Shown piece after piece: positions 1 to 6,517 of a stretch of 7,295 nucleotides of DNA; the first letter of the stretch is position 1, and every line of letters begins with the position of its first letter. Position numbers and translations under genes: made by a program. Source of the stretch: Burkholderiaceae bacterium (GTDB lineage Bacteria > Pseudomonadota > Gammaproteobacteria > Burkholderiales > Burkholderiaceae); contig JAGOCV010000201.1 of the NCBI GenBank assembly GCA_017998575.1, positions 1-7,295 of the forward strand, given 5' to 3'. Below the pieces are notes generated by a model. That model was not told the DNA's origin. It saw only the letters and a program-made list of their open reading frames with translations, and made no database searches.

Positions 1-597
1 GTGCTGCGCTACCTGTTCGCCCGCTTCGATGAGCGTTTCGACGGTGCGCCGACGCTGCTGATTCTCGATGAGGCGTGGCTGTTCCTCGATGAGCCGGCGT
101 TCGCCGCCCGCATCCGGGCGTGGCTGAAAACGCTGCGCAAGAAAAACGTCAGCGTCATCTTCGCCACGCAGAGCCTGGCGGACATCAAGGACTCGACCAT
201 CGCGCCCGCGATCATCGAGAGCTGCGCCAGTAGGATTTTCTTGCCGAACCCGCAGGCGACCGAGCCGCAGATTCGCATGATCTACGAGGGCTTTGGCCTC
301 AACAGCCGGCAAATCGAGATCGTCGCCACCGCGCAGCCCAAGCGCGACTACTACTACCAATCGCGCCTCGGCAATCGCCTGTTCGACCTCGACCTGGGGC
401 CGGCCGCGCTCGCCTTCGCGGGCGCATCCACACCGCAAGACCAACGCGACATCGACCGCGTGCTGACGCAGGCCGGCGCTCCCGGCTTTGCCGGTGCGTG
501 GCTGCGCCATCGCGGCCTCGAATGGGCCGCCGACCTGCTGCCGTCCTCGCCGGCGGCGGCTTCCTTCCTGTCCCAACCACTGGAGAACCAGCCATGA
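1..597 (+). CDS. trbE: TrbE, conjugal transfer ATPase (VirB4-like), 3' part only
   Basis: This is the last 198 codons of the TrbE/VirB4 ATPase, the inner-membrane-associated NTPase that powers pilus assembly and substrate transfer in P-type type IV secretion. A Walker B strand and acid pair are visible at residues 19-26 (LLILDEAW). It is followed by the conserved FATQSLADI stretch at 54-62 and the tail motif KRDYYYQSRLG at 114-124. Family members usually run to some 800 residues or more. The Walker A part therefore lies left of the window, and the GTG at base 1 is almost certainly an internal Val codon, not a start. The stop overlaps the trbJ start as ATGA, which suggests translational coupling. 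I am sure of the family; the exact left boundary cannot be seen. Confidence 0.95.
   Translation: MLRYLFARFDERFDGAPTLLILDEAWLFLDEPAFAARIRAWLKTLRKKNVSVIFATQSLADIKDSTIAPAIIESCASRIFLPNPQATEPQIRMIYEGFGLNSRQIEIVATAQPKRDYYYQSRLGNRLFDLDLGPAALAFAGASTPQDQRDIDRVLTQAGAPGFAGAWLRHRGLEWAADLLPSSPAAASFLSQPLENQP
582..585 (+). promoter_or_regulatory. Ribosome binding site fixing the trbJ start
   Basis: GGAG lies 8 bases before the ATG at 594. The same frame is open back to an ATG at 498, but that would add 32 residues overlapping trbE and would hide the signal peptide. The Shine-Dalgarno site and signal peptide together support 594. Confidence 0.75.
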
Positions 598-1319
598 AAA
601 AGCGTCTTCTTGCCGCCGCCGTCGCGGCCATGCTTTGCACCGCTACTGCCCACGCGCAGTGGGTCGTTGTCGATCCCACCAACCTTGTGCAGAACACGCT
701 GACGGCGATCCGCACGATGGAGCAGATCAACAACCAGATTCAGCAGCTCCAGAACGAAGCGGATATGCTCATCAACCAGGCGCGCAACCTGGCGAATCTG
801 GATTTCAACATCGTCAACCGGCTGCGCTCGACGCTCGCCACCACCGAGCGCCTGATTGCCGAGGCGCAGGGGCTGGCCTATGACGTGCAGAACCTCGACA
901 GCGATTTCGCACGGCTGTATCCGGAGCAGTACGCCGCCACCATCAGCGGCGACCAGATGTTCCGCGATGCCCGCGAACGCTGGAAGAACTCGCTAGACGG
1001 CCTGCATACCGCCATGCGGATGCAGGCGCAGGTGTCGCAGAACCTGGCGCAAGACGAAGGCGCGCTGGCCGACCTCGTGAGCCAGAGCCAGTCGGCCACC
1101 GGCGCGCTGCAAGCCATGCAGGCGACGAACCAGCTTCTCGCCTTGCAGGCCAAGCAGTCCATCCAGGCCCAGCAGCTCCAGATCACGCAAGACCGGGCCG
1201 CCTCGCTGGAACTGGCGCGGCAGGCGGCGGCCACCGAGCGCGCCCGCGAAGTGCGGCGGCGCTTTCTCGGCACCGGCACGCCGTACACGCCGCAGTCCGT
1301 CAACTTCTACAACAACTGA
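594..1319 (+). CDS. trbJ: TrbJ, exported VirB5-like conjugal transfer protein
   Basis: The 241-residue product begins with a clear Sec signal peptide: KKR at 2-4, a hydrophobic core at 5-18, and probable cleavage after AHA at residue 21. The mature part is Gln/Ala-rich and helical, with likely coiled coils at about 32-99 and 138-222. It includes the LYPEQY motif at 108-113, which I associate with this family. TrbJ corresponds to VirB5, a periplasmic or pilus-tip protein of the mating-pair apparatus. Its position directly after trbE and before a trbK-like lipoprotein gene agrees with the Tn4371/Ti order. The start overlaps the trbE stop by 4 bases, so translation is probably coupled. The length is in the family's usual range and no defect is seen. 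Confidence 0.93.
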   Translation: MKKRLLAAAVAAMLCTATAHAQWVVVDPTNLVQNTLTAIRTMEQINNQIQQLQNEADMLINQARNLANLDFNIVNRLRSTLATTERLIAEAQGLAYDVQNLDSDFARLYPEQYAATISGDQMFRDARERWKNSLDGLHTAMRMQAQVSQNLAQDEGALADLVSQSQSATGALQAMQATNQLLALQAKQSIQAQQLQITQDRAASLELARQAAATERAREVRRRFLGTGTPYTPQSVNFYNN

Positions 1320-1331
1320 CAGGGGGCGGCC

Positions 1332-1622
1332 ATGCGATGCGTTCCTGTCCTGCTGGCCGTGCTGCTGACAGCTTGCGGCCAGCAGCCGGCCGAAGACCTG
1401 GCCGCGACCTTGGCCGCCGATCCCGTGCGGCTCAAGGCGCTGCGTGCCCAATGCGCAGCCGACCGGCACGCCGCAGGCGAAGACATCTGCCGCGCCGCCG
1501 CCGAAGCCTTCCGGCGGCGGTTCTTCGCCGGCCAGACCGGGCCGGACGAATACGGCTCGCTGGCCGACCTGCCGCCGATCCCGGCCAGCTTCGATGAGCC
1601 GACCACGGAGGACGCGCCATGA
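1332..1622 (+). CDS. trbK: TrbK-like lipoprotein, putative entry exclusion protein
   Basis: This small lipoprotein of 96 residues has a hydrophobic N-terminus and a lipobox (LTAC) with the acylated Cys at 15. The mature part contains a charged helical region with two further cysteines, C41 and C53, in the pattern LRAQC-x11-C followed by RAAAEAFRRRFF. This resembles the alternative TrbK entry-exclusion family found between trbJ and trbL in Tn4371-like elements. Its tail is acidic and Pro-rich. A strong Shine-Dalgarno sequence (AGGGGG, 1321-1326) sits 5 bases before the ATG. The gene starts 12 bases after trbJ and its stop overlaps the trbL start as ATGA. Exclusion of a second copy of the element is inferred from family and position. 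A VirB7-like structural role for this lipoprotein is an alternative. Confidence 0.82.
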   Translation: MRCVPVLLAVLLTACGQQPAEDLAATLAADPVRLKALRAQCAADRHAAGEDICRAAAEAFRRRFFAGQTGPDEYGSLADLPPIPASFDEPTTEDAP

Positions 1623-2995
1623 ACGACGTGACCATCATCGACAGATTCCTCGACACGTTCTCGCGCTACATCGACTCCGGCTTCGGGCTGTTGCAAGGCG
1701 AAGTGGCGTTCCTGACGGCCACGCTCATCGTCATCGACATGACCATCGCGGGCCTGTATTGGGCCATGAGCCATGCGACTGGCCAAGGCGAGGACGTGAT
1801 CGCCAAGCTGCTGCGCAAGGTGCTCTACGTCGGTGCCTTCGCCTACATCATCAACAACTTCAACTGGCTGGCCAGCATCGTGTTCCGCTCCTTTGCCGGG
1901 CTCGGTATCACCGCCACCGGCTCGGCCATCACGATGGAGAACTTCTTGCAACCGGGCCGGCTGGCAAAGACCGGCATCGACGCGGGCGCGCCGATCTTGG
2001 AGCAGATCGGCGACATGGCGGGCTTCCCCGAGGTGTTCGTGAACCTCGACCCCATCGTGGTGCTGTTCATTGCCTGGCTGGTGGTGATCCTCTGCTTCTT
2101 CGTGCTGGCGGTACAGCTTTTCATCACGCTGATCGAGTTCAAGCTGACGACGCTGGCCGGCTTCGTCTTGATCCCGTTTGCGCTCTGGAACAAAACCTCA
2201 TTCCTCGCGGAAAAGGTGCTCGGCAACGTGGTGTCGTCGGGCATCAAGGTCTTGGTGCTGGCCGTCATCGTCGGCATCGGCTCGGGCCTGTTCGCTGAGT
2301 TCCAGGTTCACCCTGACGAGCCTTCCATCGACCACGCGCTGGTCGTGATGCTGGCCTCGCTCGCCTTGCTGGCGCTCGGCATCTTCGGCCCCGGCATCGC
2401 CACGGGCCTCGTGTCCGGTGCGCCGCAGCTCGGCGCGGGCGCGATGGCCGGCGCGGCGGTCGGTGCTGTCGGCACGGGCGTTGCCATTGGTGCCGCCGCG
2501 ACCGGCGTGGGCGGTGCTGTCATGGCTGGCGCACGCATGGCCCCGGCCGCCGCCAAGCTGGCCGGCGCAGGTGCGCGTGCCGCCACGTCGGCGGCTGGTA
2601 GCGCCCGGTCGGCGTTCCAGGCCGGTTCCGCCGCTGCGGGCGGCGGGGCCAAGGGCGCGGCGGCTGGCCTGGGCAATGTCGCCAAGACCGGAGCACAGGC
2701 GGCAGGCCGCCGCGCCGCGTCCGGCGCTTCGGCTGCCGGGCAGAAGGTGGCCGATTCCTTCCGCGCCGGCTGGAACGGCACCGGCGCTGGCGCTGCTGGC
2801 GCAGGCCAGGCCGCCGCCGGCGAAGCGGCAGATGGTGCCGCCAGCTCGCCCAAGCAGGAGCAACCCGCCTGGGCCAAGCGGATGCACCGCCGCCAGCAGA
2901 TCACCCATGCCGCGACCACCGCCGCCCACACGCTGCGTGGTGGCGACGGTGGCGGCTCCGGGCAAGGCCCGAGCCTGCGGGATTCCGATACCTAA
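1619..2995 (+). CDS. trbL: TrbL, polytopic VirB6-like conjugal transfer protein
   Basis: TrbL is the inner-membrane channel component of the mating-pair apparatus, equivalent to VirB6. The 458-residue product has about six hydrophobic segments, at roughly 30-50, 67-90, 144-168, 170-190, 208-226 and 239-262. After these comes a long Ala/Gly-rich low-complexity region (about 266-410). It ends in a distinct basic and then Gly-rich tail (QPAWAKRMHRRQQ at 415-427, then GGDGGGSGQG at 441-450). A GGAGG (1607-1611) lies 7 bases before the ATG, which overlaps the trbK stop. The Ala/Gly-rich stretch is why long open frames appear in all other frames here; those are shadows. No truncation is seen. Confidence 0.94.
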   Translation: MNDVTIIDRFLDTFSRYIDSGFGLLQGEVAFLTATLIVIDMTIAGLYWAMSHATGQGEDVIAKLLRKVLYVGAFAYIINNFNWLASIVFRSFAGLGITATGSAITMENFLQPGRLAKTGIDAGAPILEQIGDMAGFPEVFVNLDPIVVLFIAWLVVILCFFVLAVQLFITLIEFKLTTLAGFVLIPFALWNKTSFLAEKVLGNVVSSGIKVLVLAVIVGIGSGLFAEFQVHPDEPSIDHALVVMLASLALLALGIFGPGIATGLVSGAPQLGAGAMAGAAVGAVGTGVAIGAAATGVGGAVMAGARMAPAAAKLAGAGARAATSAAGSARSAFQAGSAAAGGGAKGAAAGLGNVAKTGAQAAGRRAASGASAAGQKVADSFRAGWNGTGAGAAGAGQAAAGEAADGAASSPKQEQPAWAKRMHRRQQITHAATTAAHTLRGGDGGGSGQGPSLRDSDT

Positions 2996-3013
2996 CCTTC
3001 AAGGAGAACACCC

Positions 3014-3718
3014 ATGCGATTCAAGCGACCGCAGGTGCGCTATGCCGACACGCCGCAGCCTGCCACCCCATACCAATCCGCCGCCCAAGTTTGGGACGAC
3101 CGTATCGGCTCGGCCCGCGTCCAGGCGAAGAACTGGCGTCTCATGGCGTTCGGCTGCCTCGTGCTGGCACTGCTGATGGCCGGTGGCCTGGTGTGGCGCT
3201 CGGCGCAGTCCATCGTCACGCCCTATGTCATCGAGGTGGATGAAGCCGGCCAGGTGCGCGCCGTGGGCGAAGCCGCCACGCCGTACCGGCCAGGCGATGC
3301 GCAGATCGCACACCACTTGGCGCGCTTTGTGACGATGGTTCGCTCGCTGTCCGTCGATCCCATCGTCGTGCGGCAGAACTGGCTCGATGGCTACGACTAC
3401 ACCACCGACAAGGGCGCGGCCGCGCTCAATGACTACGCGCGGGTGAACGATCCCTTCGCGCGCATCGGCAAGGAGTCGGTGACGGTACAGATCACCAGCG
3501 TAGTTCGCGCCAGCGATACGTCGTTCAACGTGCGCTGGACGGAACGCCGCTACGTCAATGGCGCGGCCGCCGGGCTGGAGAGGTGGACGGCCGTGGTGTC
3601 CATCGTCCTGCAAACCCCGCGCACCGAAGAACGCCTGCGCCGCAATCCCTTGGGCATCTACGTCAATGGCTTGGCGTGGAGCCGCGAACTGGATTCTTCC
3701 GAAGGAGCCAAGCCATGA
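3014..3718 (+). CDS. trbF: TrbF, VirB8-like inner-membrane assembly protein
   Basis: The 234-residue product has a short cytoplasmic N-terminus, one membrane anchor at about 43-61, and a periplasmic domain typical of VirB8/TrbF. The N-terminus carries TPYQSAAQVWDDRIGSARVQ (18-37), and the C-terminus carries NPLGIYVNGLAWSREL (211-226). Both are features I recognise from TrbF proteins of this type. TrbF links the inner-membrane complex to the TrbG/TrbI core and is essential for assembly in related systems. The start has an AAGGAG (3001-3006) 7 bases upstream and follows trbL after 18 bases. Its stop overlaps the trbG start. The length is normal for the family. Confidence 0.94.
   Translation: MRFKRPQVRYADTPQPATPYQSAAQVWDDRIGSARVQAKNWRLMAFGCLVLALLMAGGLVWRSAQSIVTPYVIEVDEAGQVRAVGEAATPYRPGDAQIAHHLARFVTMVRSLSVDPIVVRQNWLDGYDYTTDKGAAALNDYARVNDPFARIGKESVTVQITSVVRASDTSFNVRWTERRYVNGAAAGLERWTAVVSIVLQTPRTEERLRRNPLGIYVNGLAWSRELDSSEGAKP
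3701..3707 (+). promoter_or_regulatory. Ribosome binding site fixing the trbG start
   Basis: GAAGGAG ends 7 bases before the ATG at 3715. The reading frame is open back to 3583, but starting there would add 44 residues of trbF shadow and bury the lipoprotein signal. The site and the signal both support 3715. Confidence 0.8.
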
Positions 3719-4707
3719 ACCTGCCTTTCCGCTTTTACGCTTTCGTGCTGACGCTTGCAGCCCTGTCAGGCTGCGCCACGCAGGGCAAGCCGCCGCCGAC
3801 CATCTCACTCGATGAGCCGGTTCAGGCGCAGCCGCTGCCCGAACCGCCGAAGCCCGTCGAAGTCGTCGCCGTCCCCGAACCCCTGGCGCTGCCCGCGCAG
3901 TTGAAGCCGCTGCCCGAAGTGGACACGGCCCCGGCTGCGCCGGAGCCGGCCGACGAGAAGGTGCGCGTTTCGCGTGCGAACGCCGAGGCGCGCATCGCGC
4001 CGACCCGCGAGGGTTACGTCAACGCGATTCAAGTGTGGCCCTTCACCGATGGCGCGCTTTATCAGGTCTATGCCGCGCCGGGGCGCGTGACCGTGGTGTC
4101 CTTGCAGCCCGGCGAGGAACTGGTGACGGTCGCCGCTGGCGATACCGTGCGCTGGATCGTGGGCGACACGTCCAGCGGCAGTGGCGACGCGCTGCGCGTC
4201 AATGTGCTGGTCAAGCCCATCCGCTCGGGCCTGAAAACCAATCTGGTCATCACCACAAGCCGCCGGACGTACCTGCTCGAATTGACTTCGACGGAGAAGG
4301 CATGGATGGCGTCAGTGTCCTGGGACTACCCGAAAGATCGGATGCTGGCCTTGCAGCGCCAGGCGCAGGCGGCCAGCGCCGCCGCGCCGGTCGATACCGG
4401 CTTGTCGCTGGAGAAGATCCGCTTCCGCTACGCGGTCAGCGGCAGCAATCCGCCGTGGAAGCCGCTGCGCGCCTTCGATGACGGCGAGAAAGTCTATATC
4501 CAGTTCCCCGCAGGCATCGCGCAAGGTGAACTGCCGCCGCTGTTCGTCATTGGTGCGCAGGGTGACGGGCAACTGGTGAACTACCGTTTCCGCTCGCCGT
4601 ACTACATCGTGGATCGGCTGTTCGGCGCGGCCGAACTGCGCTTGGGTGGTGATGGCGGCGACGTGGTACGCATCGAGCGCACCGATGGCGTGGCGCGGAG
4701 GAACTGA
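3715..4707 (+). CDS. trbG: TrbG, VirB9-like outer-membrane core protein with lipobox
   Basis: TrbG is the VirB9 homologue that, with TrbI, forms the outer part of the transfer channel. The 330-residue product starts with a lipoprotein signal (LSGC, Cys 20), suggesting it is anchored to the outer membrane itself. A Pro-rich linker follows at about 26-79. The N-terminal beta-rich VirB9 domain is at about 99-205 (GYVNAIQVWPF at 100-110, TYLLELTS at 185-192, WDYPKD at 203-208). After a helical spacer comes the C-terminal domain at about 231-322, with the hallmark YAVSGSNPPWKPLRAFDDG (239-257) and YRFRSPYYIVDRLF (290-303). The start overlaps the trbF stop as ATGA, and trbI follows after 2 bases. 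There is no sign of damage. Confidence 0.95.
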   Translation: MNLPFRFYAFVLTLAALSGCATQGKPPPTISLDEPVQAQPLPEPPKPVEVVAVPEPLALPAQLKPLPEVDTAPAAPEPADEKVRVSRANAEARIAPTREGYVNAIQVWPFTDGALYQVYAAPGRVTVVSLQPGEELVTVAAGDTVRWIVGDTSSGSGDALRVNVLVKPIRSGLKTNLVITTSRRTYLLELTSTEKAWMASVSWDYPKDRMLALQRQAQAASAAAPVDTGLSLEKIRFRYAVSGSNPPWKPLRAFDDGEKVYIQFPAGIAQGELPPLFVIGAQGDGQLVNYRFRSPYYIVDRLFGAAELRLGGDGGDVVRIERTDGVARRN

Positions 4708-4709
4708 CC

Positions 4710-5981
4710 ATGAGCCAGGACGACACTCCCGACCTCGCCGCGCCGCAAGCGGCGGGCAAGATCGCGCCCGAGGCGATGGCGCTGCGTGCCCAGCCGCGCC
4801 CGGTCACGCGACTGAACCGGCGCACGTTGGCTATCCTCGCTGGCGGCCTGTCGGTCGCCGTGCTCGGCGCGCTGATGTGGTCGCTGCAACCGCAACGGCG
4901 CGGTGCGGGCGAACAGAGCGAGCTTTATAACGTCGATCGCGTGTCGAAGTCCGAAGGGCTGGATGCGCTGCCGTCGGATTACTCCAAGCTGCCGCCCGCC
5001 GTTCCCGAACTGGGGCCGCCGCTGCCGGGCGACCTTGGCCCGGCCATCGTCAAGTCGCAGCAGCCGGTGACGGCCGCCTACGCGGCCCCCGGCCATGACC
5101 CGAACGACACACTGCGCAAGGAAGCCGAAGCGGCCGCGGCCTCGTCCGTGTTCTTCCGTTCGGGTGCGCAGGCGGCCGCGCCGGTGGCGCAATCGCAGGT
5201 GGCTGCTGCGCCGGGCTTCGCCGCCAATGCGGCGTTCGACCCGATGGCCGCCGGGCCAGCCTCGACGGCGGCCCAGCCGGCCGACCCGACCGCCGTGCAG
5301 AACCGGCAAGACCAGAAAGAGGCGTTCCTGAAAGCAGGCTCTACGGAAACCCGCAATTCCGGCAATCTGACCCTGCCGGCTTCGCCGTATCAGGTCATGG
5401 CCGGAACCGTGCTCGCTGGGGCGCTGGTGACGGGCATCAAGTCGGACTTGCCGGGTGACGTGATCGCCACGGTGACGGAGCCGGTCTATGACACCGCTAC
5501 CGGCGATTTCCTGCTGATCCCGCAGGGTTCGCGCATCCTGGGCAAATACAACAGCCAGGTGAGCTACGGGCAGAGCCGCGTGCAGGTGGTGTGGAACCGG
5601 ATCGTCCTGCCGGACACGTCATCGCTCACGCTCGACAACCTGGCCGGCACCGACCCGGCCGGCTATGCCGGTCTGGAAGACGATGTGGACTGGCATTGGG
5701 ATCGTGTCTTTGCCGGCGCGGCATTGACGACGCTGCTGGGCATCGGCGCTGAACTGGCCGCCCCGGAGAACCGCCAGGACGGTGATCGCGTCATCATCGC
5801 CGGGCGCGACAGCGCGCAGGACAGCATCAATCAGGTCGGCCAGGAGATGACCCGCCGAAATCTCAACATCCAGCCCACGCTGACCAGCCGGCCCGGCTTG
5901 CCGGTGCGGATCATCGTCAATCGTGATCTGGTGCTGCGGCCCTACCAGCCGCTTTTTTTCAACAGAGGGACTTCACGATGA
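4710..5981 (+). CDS. trbI: TrbI, VirB10-like envelope-spanning core protein
   Basis: TrbI is the VirB10 homologue that spans the envelope and opens the outer pore in response to the ATPases. The 423-residue product has a cytoplasmic N-terminus, one membrane segment at about 39-57, and a long Pro/Ala-rich periplasmic linker (about 90-200). The TrbI/VirB10 beta-barrel domain covers about 223-412, with AGTVLAGALVTGIKSDLPGD (231-250), LIPQGSRILGKY (269-280) and PVRIIVNRDLVLRPYQP (398-414). GGAGG at 4697-4701 lies 8 bases before the start. Its stop overlaps the next gene as ATGA. The last codons before the tail, CTT TTT TTC, form a run of seven Ts in an otherwise GC-rich gene and match a -1 slippery heptamer, listed separately. 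Confidence 0.95.
   Translation: MSQDDTPDLAAPQAAGKIAPEAMALRAQPRPVTRLNRRTLAILAGGLSVAVLGALMWSLQPQRRGAGEQSELYNVDRVSKSEGLDALPSDYSKLPPAVPELGPPLPGDLGPAIVKSQQPVTAAYAAPGHDPNDTLRKEAEAAAASSVFFRSGAQAAAPVAQSQVAAAPGFAANAAFDPMAAGPASTAAQPADPTAVQNRQDQKEAFLKAGSTETRNSGNLTLPASPYQVMAGTVLAGALVTGIKSDLPGDVIATVTEPVYDTATGDFLLIPQGSRILGKYNSQVSYGQSRVQVVWNRIVLPDTSSLTLDNLAGTDPAGYAGLEDDVDWHWDRVFAGAALTTLLGIGAELAAPENRQDGDRVIIAGRDSAQDSINQVGQEMTRRNLNIQPTLTSRPGLPVRIIVNRDLVLRPYQPLFFNRGTSR
5954..5960 (+). other. Candidate -1 slippery heptamer at the trbI end
   Basis: The bases read T TTT TTC in the trbI frame, which is the X XXY YYZ pattern used in programmed -1 frameshifting. A -1 slip here continues as QQRDFT and then enters the next gene in frame at its Met, giving a TrbI-DUF2274 fusion. 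No clear upstream Shine-Dalgarno-like stimulator is seen. The only nearby hairpin (5998-6002 with 6007-6011) is 37 bases away, farther than usual. The motif is certain; its use is not shown. Confidence 0.3.
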
Positions 5982-6223
5982 GCGCGACGCGCAAGCTGCG
6001 GCTCGGGCCGCTCCCGAAGACCGAGACCGTCAAGGTCACATTCTCATGCCCGGCTGACCTGAAATCCGACTTGGAACGCTACGCCGCGCTGCACGCGCAG
6101 GCGTATGGCGAGGCCGTTGATGTGGCAACGCTGATCCCGCATATGCTCGACGCCTTCATGGCCGGGGATCGGGGATTCAGGAAGGTCGGTGCGGGCAAAG
6201 CTGCGCCGCCCAAGCCAAGCTGA
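5978..6223 (+). CDS. DUF2274-type small protein, last gene of the trb operon
   Basis: The 81-residue product matches what I recall of DUF2274 proteins found directly after trbI in Tn4371-like and related elements: KLRLGPLPKTETVKVTF at 6-22, CPADLKSDLERYAALHA at 24-40, and a helix around LIPHMLDAFMAGDRGF at 52-67. It has no signal peptide or membrane segment, so it should be cytoplasmic. A beta-strand followed by two helices recalls ribbon-helix-helix proteins, so a DNA-binding or regulatory role is possible, but this is inference; the biochemical function is unknown to me. The start overlaps the trbI stop as ATGA, with AGAGGGA (5964-5970) 7 bases upstream. A terminator follows the gene, so it closes the operon. 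Confidence 0.85.
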   Translation: MSATRKLRLGPLPKTETVKVTFSCPADLKSDLERYAALHAQAYGEAVDVATLIPHMLDAFMAGDRGFRKVGAGKAAPPKPS

Positions 6224-6254
6224 CGATGCGGGCTTCCGCTGGCGGCCATTCCTC

Positions 6255-6290
6255 GAACGCGCAGCCCGAAGCTGCGCGTTCTTCGTTCTG
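6255..6290 (+). terminator. Intrinsic terminator of the trb operon
   Basis: A perfect 11-bp GC-rich stem pairs GAACGCGCAGC (6255-6265) with its complement at 6271-6281 around a 5-base loop. It is followed by the T-rich TTCGTTCT. The stem begins 31 bases after the DUF2274 stop, where the operon should end. The T tract is interrupted, so termination may be partial. Confidence 0.7.
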
Positions 6291-6292
6291 GA

Positions 6293-6422
6293 GGGCTGCG
6301 GCTGATTGGGCTATGATGGAAACACAAGCCCGCCGCGTCTCGGCAATCCAGCACGACCAAGTGCGATCCGGCTTTCTCTCCCGATGCTCTTATGTGGCAC
6401 CTAGCCCACAACGCCGCAGCCC
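6293..6422. repeat. Long-range inverted pair, possible RNA stem
   Basis: GGGCTGCGGC (6293-6302) is the exact reverse complement of 6413-6422. Just inside it, GGGCTA (6308-6313) pairs with TAGCCC (6402-6407), with TT/AA between them, so both arms line up in order. The roughly 90 bases between contain small hairpins such as GCAC-GACCAA-GTGC and GCCG-CGTCT-CGGC. A folded RNA of about 130 bases is possible, but a 10-bp match can arise by chance in GC-rich DNA. Confidence 0.3.
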
Positions 6423-6466
6423 CGCAACGTGGCCTCGAAAAGAGCTAACCTACTGTCCAATATACG

Positions 6467-6517
6467 GTTTCAAGCCTTCCGTGATTTGCACGAAAGACTT
6501 GACACGAGAACTTTTTT
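6467..6517 (+). repeat. Imperfect 17-bp dyad followed by six Ts
   Basis: The arm GTTTCAAGCCTTCCGTG (6467-6483) and the arm CACGAAAGACTTGACAC (6489-6505) pair at 14 of 17 positions with no bulge, around a 5-base loop (6484-6488). A TTTTTT run sits at 6512-6517, six bases past the stem. A perfect -35-like TTGACA (6499-6504) lies in the right arm, but no good -10 follows at the proper distance. It could be an operator, a terminator on the plus strand, or a paired recombinase-binding site; the sequence does not decide. Confidence 0.5.

Noticed and set aside
594..601. ATGAAAAA, the reverse complement of the TTTTTCAT attachment core I recall for Tn4371-like elements
   Set aside because: It is simply the start of trbJ (Met-Lys-Lys) with its own ribosome binding site inside an intact operon, so it is a coincidence.
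2198..2965. Long minus-strand open frames opposite trbL
   Set aside because: They are shadows produced by the GC-rich Ala/Gly codons of TrbL; third-position bias favours the plus strand.
6312..6317. TATGAT, a -10-like box
   Set aside because: No acceptable -35 at 16-18 bases upstream (TGGAGG at best) and no gene downstream.
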